Positions 56,386 to 64,000 of a DNA stretch of 64,000 nt are shown in pieces; the stretch's first letter is position 1; each line of letters begins with the position of its first letter. The DNA is from Mesorhabditis belari (Eukaryota > Nematoda > Chromadorea > Rhabditida > Rhabditidae). The notes beneath the pieces were generated by a model that saw only the letters and a list, made by a program, of their open reading frames with translations, was not told where the DNA came from and ran no database searches. Position numbers and translations under genes: made by a program. The stretch spans positions 1 to 64,000 of the forward strand of contig CAUEEP010000757.1 of NCBI GenBank assembly GCA_958450365.1, given 5' to 3'.

Positions 56386-57392
56386 CTTGAAAACCATGGT
56401 TAATAAAAACTAGACAACAAAAACACTCAAATCTTTCTGAAAAAAAAATTGATTAAACATAACAATATAAGAGAGAAAAACTGAAAAATGACCTTAAAAA
56501 GAGACAAGAAAAAGAAAAGAAAGTGATTTTGCATAATTGGCAGCGATCGACGAGTTCTTTTTGATGAAAAGAATATCGAATAGAAAAGAGAGATTCTTCG
56601 TTGCCTAATCCTTTTCATTTCTTTTCCATTTCTTTTCCATTTCTTGGTCAATCTCTTTTCCTTTTATAACGCTTCTTTTGTATTTTCCAAGGTTTATGGA
56701 CGGTAAACAATGCCGGAAAAGAAAGAGGAAATTGTATGAATGGATTGGATTTAGATCGATCTATTGAGGAGAATCTATTGGTCAGTTAAGGACAACGATC
56801 TAATAATGAATGTTTTTTTGATAATTCTTAGAAAGATTGGCTCTAGTTTCACTCTGCAATACAAAGATCAGATTTTGCGAACTATTAAAATCGGAAATGC
56901 TTCAAGAGATCAACTTTTTGGCTTTACTGACCTTTATGGAAAGGGTACTTTTTTCAATGATCACTACAGTTATCTCAAGAGATCTGATTTGATGTGATCT
57001 ATGCGGTTAAAGTTAAAGAGTGGACTACCGCAAGTCTCCACTTTCAAAAGTCATATTTCTAGAAAAGTTTTTATCCAAAAATTAGCAGTGCTCTCTAGAT
57101 TGAGAAAAGCTAAAGAATTTGGAGTTTGGAACGGTTTCTAGTTTCTAGATTTTCTATATAAAAAAGTTTCTATATTGGCGTGAAGTCTTCTCCTTGCCTT
57201 TTCTTTATTAACAGCCTAAGTTACAGCTGCATTCAGAGCAGGCAATTTTAGCCAATTTCAGCTTCAAGTGAAATGTTTTAAATTGTACAGTCAGTAATTG
57301 AAAATTCAAAAATGCAAATTAAGTTTGTAAAAATTCAGACAAAAATGTCAAAATCTTGTCTGGATGAATCATTGAAAGGAAATGGGAAAAGG

Positions 57393-57430
57393 AAGAAGGA
57401 GAAGAAGAAGAAGAAGAAGGAGAAGAAGAA

Positions 57431-57462
<32 letters not shown>

Positions 57463-57549
57463 AGAAGGAGAAGAAGAGGAAGAAGGAGGAGATGAAGAAG
57501 AAGAAGGAGGAGAAGAAAGAGATGAAGAAGAAGAAGAAGAAGAAGAGGC
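57393..57549. repeat. GAA/GAG microsatellite
   Basis: About 155 bp of AAG/GAG triplets giving Lys/Glu-rich open frames on the plus strand and Phe/Ser-rich ones on the other; no gene inferred. A smaller GAA run lies at 58019-58043. Confidence 0.92.
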
Positions 57550-58577
57550 GATGGGGCGTCTCGATAAAATTCATCGAGAAGAAAGAGAAAAGGATAGGGA
57601 AAGCAAATGTTTTGATTATTTTTGTATTGGGATGGGATGGGAAAAGGGGTTTGGGAATACGAAAAAGGCGAACGGAATGGAGAAGAAGCGAGGGGACATC
57701 TGGATCGAAATTCTTACCAATTGTATGCCACGGACTATACAGCCCAAAAACGGGAAGTTAAAATACCTCGGAGCAAGGCATATTTTCTTCTTTGAGTTTT
57801 TTTCCATTCCAACAGCTGCCACTGGGTTATTTTAAAGGCAAGAAGGCAAGTATTGTAGGCCGGGCTTGGTTTTGGTGCAAATCTGGCTGACTTTAGGTCG
57901 ATTCGATCTGTTACAAGCCCTAGAATCGGCTAAAAATCCCCCAAACGTTTTTTTGGCTAAATAACCTTTGTTATAAACTGAAAGAGGCTAATACTTTTAC
58001 ACCAAAGAAAATGGGAAAAGGAAGAAGAAGAAGAAGAAGAAGGAAACTTTCCACTAAACTTAGAACCACTTTACTTTTAATGGAATTCTGTGATTAGAAT
58101 TTAGAATATTTGTTTCTTGTTATCAAATTTTGAAATTCACCTCCTTTACTCGACTTTCTCAAGCTCTAAATATCAATTGCCTAAACGAGGTCACTTAATC
58201 GATCAACACCTAGAAAAGCTCATTTATCACCTTAAAATAAACTCGTTCATTTTTTGCAATCAATCAATCATTTTAGATGAGCGATTTATTTCCCTAATGG
58301 AAATCATTAAATCGAATCCCTTTCCTGGTGATCTATCACAAAAGGGAAAGAGCTTGACGAATTGAGAAATGGGAAGAATCGTTTGTGAGTGATGAATCAG
58401 TTTGACAAAAAGGGGAAAAGGGAAACCATTCCCGGGGAAAGCGCTAAACACTTTCACACATCAGAAAGATTGTTTTTGAATTGGAAATGTTACGATTGAA
58501 AATACAAGAGATGGAAGAATTAAATGAAATTACTGGATTTTACTTTTCAAATGCATCAAGCTAAAATAATCCTTTAA

Positions 58578-59400
58578 ATCTAGTGAATCAATCAAATTTA
58601 GAGAGCTAATTGTTTCTAAAGAACCCCCTTTTGCAATCCCACAGATGGCTGAGAAGCGCATTGTTGCGCATTAGCAAGAGAGGAAAAGGATTCCGATCCA
58701 GTGCATTAGCTAATCTAATTATTGGCATTTTAATGTGGTGTATGGCTAATTTTTTTGGAGATTAGAAAATTTTAAGGGGAACTTGTTCAGGAAGAATTAG
58801 ATCCTCTTAAAAAAGAGTACACTTGGCTTCATTGGAATAACAATTGTAGTAACAATGAATATTCGTGTTTAGGGGATGGGTGTGACCTCTAAGAGGTGTT
58901 CATGGAGCGGATCTCATCAAGATTTTTCGAATTTTTCAGCATTAAACGAATAAAACAATTATCTAGATTTAAAGGGTTTATATAAAGGAATAATTGAATG
59001 TTGATGGGCAAAAGACGCTAAATGTCCATGCAAATGCAAATAAGGAACTTGTCAGTTTTGTCATATTGCAAAAAGGGAACCCAGGAAGAATAGACCCAAA
59101 AGGCACTGGCTCATTGGAAACAATTGTAGAACAATGAATATTCGTGTTTAGGGGATGGGACGACCGCTAAGAGGTGTTCATGGGGAGGATCTCATCAAGA
59201 TTTTTCGAATTTTTCAGCATCAAACGAATAAAACAATTATCTAGATTTAAAGGGTTTATATAAAAGAATAATTGAATGTTGATGGGCAAAAGTTACGCTT
59301 AAATTTTTGTCCTATTGTCAAATGTCAAATTTTAAGGGGAATTTGGTCAGGAAGAATTAGATACTCTTAAAAAAGAGTACACTTGGCTTCATTGTAGTAA
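58578..59400. repeat. Repeat cluster, 280-bp unit (left)
   Basis: Two copies of a block starting GAATATTCGTGTTTAGGGGA (58857 and about 59136) with GGATCTCATCAAGATTTTTC and a shared 3' part to GATGGGCAAAAG, separated by AGGAAGAATTAGATCCTC blocks (58778, 59341). An outer block TTTAGAGAGCTAATTGTTTC ... CACAGATGGCTGAGAA lies at 58580-58655. No coding frame. Confidence 0.9.
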
Positions 59401-59623
59401 CAATTGTAGTAACAATGAAGCACGAATTGTATTGAATTTAAAATAGAAAACTAGAGCAAAAAGAAGATACGAAAAAGAAAAAATGAATGAAAGAATGGTG
59501 AAAAGAAAGAATTGATTTATAATAATTAAGATTGAAAACGATTGAAAATTTACTGATTTGAAGGAAAGATTTCTTTCATTCAATACCCAAATCTCGTTAG
59601 AGCTATTGAACATTAAAACAATA

Positions 59624-59848
59624 TACCGTATTTTTTCTAATAGTAGTTTACCCTGCCGAGCTGAGTTGATGACTATTTTACGGTTTCTAAGTTTTCCTAG
59701 AAGCTCAACACTCAAATCCCCCACAAGATCTCATCGTCAGCTACATTTTCCGATCCCACATCGATAGGTTCTGATAAGCGGTTCTCGAGATTTCGAGGAA
59801 TTTAGGGGACGCTCTGGGTGCATTACTATTAGAGAAAATACAGTATAA
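59624..59848. mobile_element. MITE, same ends as 30823-30900
   Basis: CCGTATTTTTTCTAATAGTA at the left, TACTATTAGAGAAAATACAG at the right; about 225 bp. The ends match the hairpin at 30823 at nearly every base, so both belong to one family with different internal sequence. Confidence 0.85.
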
Positions 59849-59849
59849 A

Positions 59850-61220
59850 AAAGCAATATGAACAGATTGCCATGCAAAATCATCAAAAGCAACCCATCCA
59901 AAACGAGTTGTCTCTGATTTGCCTTCTTTTCCCTATGCAAATGATGTCCTTTATTTGAATGCTCGATTGAATACTCAACTGGTTGATCATTTTGGAAAAG
60001 AGCAATAGAAATGGACAGTTTCCTCTTGTCTCTTCAATGTCTCTTCAATGTAACTCGGCAATACAAAGCATTCCCCTTCAACAATACATTTTTACCATCA
60101 AAGAGCGAAAGACTAATCGGTGAAAGATTGATGGAAAAAGAGAGAGGCTGTTGCAATTCGATTTCTCTTGTTTCCTTTTCAAAATTTCAAGTCAAACTGT
60201 TGTTATTGTTGGTGGAATGGAAAAGCAATTTGTTTTGGATAAGTTTTCATTTCTATTGCTGAACAAAATCGATAGTTTTATAGGGTTTGGACTTGTTAAA
60301 CAAGTAAAGTAGTCATTTGATTGATTGTCAAACTTCTAAAACAGCTTGGAATTCAATGTAATTTGATTGATTGTCGATTTGTTTGTTCTGTGAACGATTG
60401 AAGTTCAGAAATTAGCCAGCACTTGTGACTGATTTTAAAAGCAAAGTGCCGGATCAATTACTGATAAAATTCAATATTTCAAATCCAATTCTACACCAAA
60501 AATCTCTTGTCAAAACTCTTCAAAGTGGTGATGAAAAGAAGATCAAGGTGTTCTAAGGGAAAAGAGAGGGAAAGAAAGGGAAGGAGAGGGAAAGAAAGAG
60601 AAGGAGAGGGAAAGAACCAAGAACCTGATCCATTCTTGACGCTTCGTGGTTTCTGATGGGAATGGAATTGCGATTGGAATAAGGAGAACACTTAAGAAAA
60701 GAAGAAAATAAGTGAAAATTTAAGGAAATGATTGAAAATCACACAATATCTTTTCAATTCAATTACTAGAGTTACTTTAATCGAATTAAACCCCAAACAA
60801 AGCTAATTCTTCGCTATACTTTTAGCACTCAAATTACATTATCGAAATCTTCAAAATCAATGTTAAAAGTCAACTTTTTATAAGCATAAATGAAGAAGAA
60901 AAGTCCTTTACTCATTAAATGATCGAGAAGTAATGGAGATCGAGAAGTAAATGGTTGATTGACAGCCTCAATCTCACTCATCTCTCACAACCAAAACCCT
61001 CAAATTGCTGTAAAAATGATTGATTGCTAGAATTATGTAATGAAAAAAAGACAAATAATATATTTAAAAAGATTTCTAGAGCAGTTTTCTTAAGAAAAGA
61101 GAACAATACAAATGACGTGTAACTGTTTGTATGAGAGAGAAAGGAAAATATTGACATATTGATCATTGATTGGAAAAAGTTGACTTTTTTGCAACTAAAT
61201 TCGATCTTTTATTTTCTATA
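59850..61220. other. Intergenic, no supported gene
   Basis: AT-rich; a purine-rich GGGAAAGAAA tract at 60545-60620. No splice-consistent exons recognised. Confidence 0.5.
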
Positions 61221-61440
61221 AAACTAAAATAGACATATTGATCATTTATTGAAAGAGAAAATTGACATATTGATCATTTATTGGAAAAGTTTACTCTTTT
61301 CCAAAATCAACTTTCCCTATAAACGGCATATTGTCATTTATTGAAAGAGAGCATTGACATATTGATCATTTATTGGAAAAAGTTTACTCTTTTCCAACTA
61401 AATTCAATCTTTTATTTCTTATAAAACTAAAATTTTCTAA
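61220..61440. repeat. Degenerate tandem repeat
   Basis: GACATATTGATCATTTATTG with AAAAGTTTACTCTTTTCCAA recurs three to four times with variation. Confidence 0.8.
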
Positions 61441-61797
61441 AAAATGAACGCTGATTTCACTCTCGCTTTTTTTATTGAAGCCATTCCACTTTTTATGGTA
61501 AATAAACTGTTGAACTAGGAAAAGGAAACGAAACTTTTGAAGAAAATTAAGGATTGGATTTGATGAGTGAGAAAAAAACAAATCTTTGCTTTTAAACCGT
61601 TCAATATAAGATGTAGCCATTCTTATCTTATCAATTTCGGTCAATAAAAAGTGCTTCGATTTGAATATCACACAATATTTATTTTAATTTCAGTCTTTGC
61701 TCTAAAAAATAACGGATAGATAGCTATAAAATTCTGAAATAATCTATTTTTATGGAATAAATCCTTAAAGAATCTCGTTTATCATAATCTAGGATCA

Positions 61798-62262
61798 GAA
61801 ATGGTTAACTGGTTTACAATACTTTGACTGTAATGCCAGAACAAAGCTGGGAACGACCCGGTCCCTTCTCTTGCCTTTCTTGTACTCTCTTCTCCAAGTG
61901 TTTTATCATAATCTTTGCTCAGAAATGGTTAACTGGTTTACAATACTTTAACTGTAATGACTGAACAATCATCTGACAACCTTGATACTTTAAATGAAAT
62001 TGAGTTGGAAATGAAGAAATTGAATGGAATTGAGTGAAATTGAATGAAATTGAACTTGCTAAGTCGATCAACCAAGCTGAGCTTAGATTTAGGACAATGA
62101 AAAAGCAATGACAAAAGTGTGAAAAGTGTGAAAACATTTGAAAAGACCAAACTAGCTGTGAAAGTGACTAGAGCTTAGGGAAGAGAAGGGGGAGGGGAAA
62201 GCTGAGAACGACCCGGTCCCTTCTCTTGTCTTTCTTGTACTCTCTTCTTCAAGTGCTAAGGA
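61798..62262. repeat. Interleaved direct repeats
   Basis: AGAAATGGTTAACTGGTTTA occurs at 61798 and 61920; GAACGACCCGGTCCCTTCTC with CTTTCTTGTACTCTCTTCT occurs at 61851 and 62207. The order suggests a duplication followed by partial deletion or insertion. Confidence 0.85.
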
Positions 62263-62770
62263 TCTAACGCAAATATTAGTGAAGAGAGTGTGACATATAA
62301 AGGGACAAATATGGGTGAAGAAGGAAAAGAAATGGAAAAAGAGATCAAATCGAATCGAGATCGGAAAATGGGAAAACGGGAAAGATGTATAGTGTAAAAA
62401 AAATGATGGAATTTGAATATTGTACTTGTTTTTGATTCTATATTCAGTATTTTGATTAATCTCAATCTCTATTCTCTATTAATCTCAATCTCAATCTCTA
62501 TTCCATTTAAATTCTTATGTAAATTTTCTCAATTTCCTTTTAGCTGAAAGATTCCATTCAAATAACATAAATAAAGTCTTTATTTTGAAAAGTTTACAAA
62601 GAAAGAAAGTTTCTTTAAAAGTTAAATAACAAAAGAGTGAAAATGTGTTGGATTGGGTGAAGAATTTGGAGCACAAAGAAGAAGAAAAAAGATTTGTGTG
62701 AAGGAATTGGATGTGAAATTGAAAAGAGATTGGAAAAGAGAGAGAGAGAGAGACAAACAACTCGTTTATG

Positions 62771-63640
62771 CAAATGTTCGTGTTTAGATGGAGGGGATGG
62801 GAGTGACCTTCTAAGAGGTGTTCATGGGGAGGATCTCATCAAGATTTTTCGAATTTTTCAGCATTAAACGAATAAAACAATTATCTAGATTTAAAGGGTT
62901 TATATAAAAGAATAACTGAATGTTGATGGGCAAAAGTTACGCTTAAATTTTTGTCATATTTTCAAATGTCAAATTTTAAGGGAAACTTGTTGTCAGTTTT
63001 GTCATATTGTCAAATTTTAAGGGGAACTTGTTCAGGAAGAATTAGATCCTCTTAAAAAAGAGTACATTTGGCTTCATTGTAATAACAATTGTAGTAGCAA
63101 TGAATATTCGTGTTTAGGGGATGGGAGTGACCTTCTAAGAGGTGTTCATGGGGAGGATCTCATCAAGATTTTTCGAATTTTTCAGCATTAAACGAATAAA
63201 ACAATTATCTAGATTTAAAGGGTTTATATAAAAGAATAACTGAATGTTGATAGGCAAAAGTTACGCTTAGAGTTTTATCATATTGTTAGGCTTTTCAATT
63301 TTTAGATATTTTCATGAATTTTTAAGTTAAAGAAGTTTAAAACACATGACTTTTTGAGTTTTTCATTAAAAATCGGTTCAAATTTTAGCTTAAAAGCTTA
63401 AAAGCTTGATTTTTAGACTTATATAACTTTTTAATCTAATCAAAGTTTAAAAAGATTTCAAAATTTTGATGATTTGATGATTTGAAGGTTTTTTTTTTGT
63501 TAATCAATTTCATTTTTTCTGATTTCAGATTTAATTTGAAATGAAATCAATTAAAAATCTAGTGAATCAATTAAATTTAGAGAGCTAATTGTTTCAAAGA
63601 AACCCCCTTTTCCAATCCCACAGATGGCTGGGAAACTAGT
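62771..63640. repeat. Repeat cluster, 330-bp unit (right)
   Basis: Second pair of the unit seen at 58.58-59.40 kb, same orientation: main block at 62771 and 63102, AGGAAGAATTAGATCCTC block at 63029, and the outer TTTAGAGAGCTAATTGTTTC block at 63574-63635, now on the other side of the cluster. Confidence 0.9.
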
Positions 63641-64000
63641 TAAGGTAAAGTTGAGCTTTGAATTGAATCAAAGCTTCTGATTTGAGCTTAAAGAAAGAAA
63701 GCCAAAAAGAAAGCTTAAAAGACAAATGCAACAATTAGTCTTCTCGACGATTTCGAACTCCACCAAACCAAATATGGGAAAGAGAAAAAGGAAAAAGGAG
63801 AGTTTCAGATCGAAATCTCTCTTTCATTTCCCCCTTTTCCTTTTCCATTCTCTTTCAAATCCTTATCGATGCTAAATCTCATTCAAATGTCTTCCCAAAA
63901 TATTAGAGAGGATAAGGGAGTGTCAAATTGCATATGCAACCAACCCTTTCTTCTAATCTCAACATCAAATTCAACATCGAACCAATCAAAGATATAACAC
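63641..64000. other. Window end, no supported gene
   Basis: AT-rich with CTTTTCC/GGAAAAG runs; nothing assignable. Confidence 0.5.

Noticed and set aside
57312..57835. 149-aa Lys/Glu-rich open frame
   Set aside because: It is a direct reading of the GAA microsatellite with no splice context or domain.

Overview
The window looks like nuclear DNA of a rhabditid-type nematode. It is AT-rich, most introns are about 35-60 bp with TTTCAG-like acceptors, and the genes are nematode families: an invertebrate-type lysozyme, an arrestin-domain protein, a two-CTLD lectin, a Sulfotransfer_2 enzyme with fused C-terminal Cys tail, a TSP1 protein and a Caspr-like receptor. Species cannot be named from sequence alone. 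All exon models were made by hand by matching reading frame and splice phase; they are not backed by transcripts.

Layout. 1-3000: a satellite of about 145 bp period whose first 460 bp are inverted relative to the rest. 3983-6045: i-type lysozyme (+) with a mariner in its last intron. 7067-8984: arrestin-domain gene (-), 11 exons, 432 aa. 9837-10318: unrecognised 131-aa gene (-). 10.5-11.7 kb: decayed integrase. 12.0-13.1 kb: decayed Tc1-type element. 14.7-23.0 kb: what appears to be one long minus-strand gene for a secreted, cysteine-containing modular protein I do not recognise; its introns hold a fresh LINE copy, a perfect hairpin, a MITE and a mariner. 24.3-25.0 kb: unrecognised minus-strand gene. 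25.96-27.54 kb: sulfotransferase (+). 29.2 kb: calmodulin-half EF-hand protein (+). 31.26-32.82 kb: C-type lectin (+). 33.85-35.2 kb: PHD-like protein (-). 36.74-40.61 kb: secreted TSP1 protein (-). 44.35 to about 51.1 kb: large laminin-G/EGF single-pass receptor of Caspr/neurexin-IV type (-), with a third mariner and a long foldback element in introns. 51.3-64 kb: no convincing gene; tandem arrays, foldbacks, tRNA-like fragments and a repeated 280-330 bp unit.

The genes do not form an obvious pathway. Several encode extracellular or secretory-route products (lysozyme, lectin, sulfotransferase, TSP1, Caspr-like receptor, modular protein). The dominant theme is transposable-element traffic through introns: three unrelated mariners, a truncated LINE with a perfect 16-bp target duplication, and at least five MITE or foldback families. 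The strongest candidate for something undescribed is the modular secreted gene at 14.7-23.0 kb.
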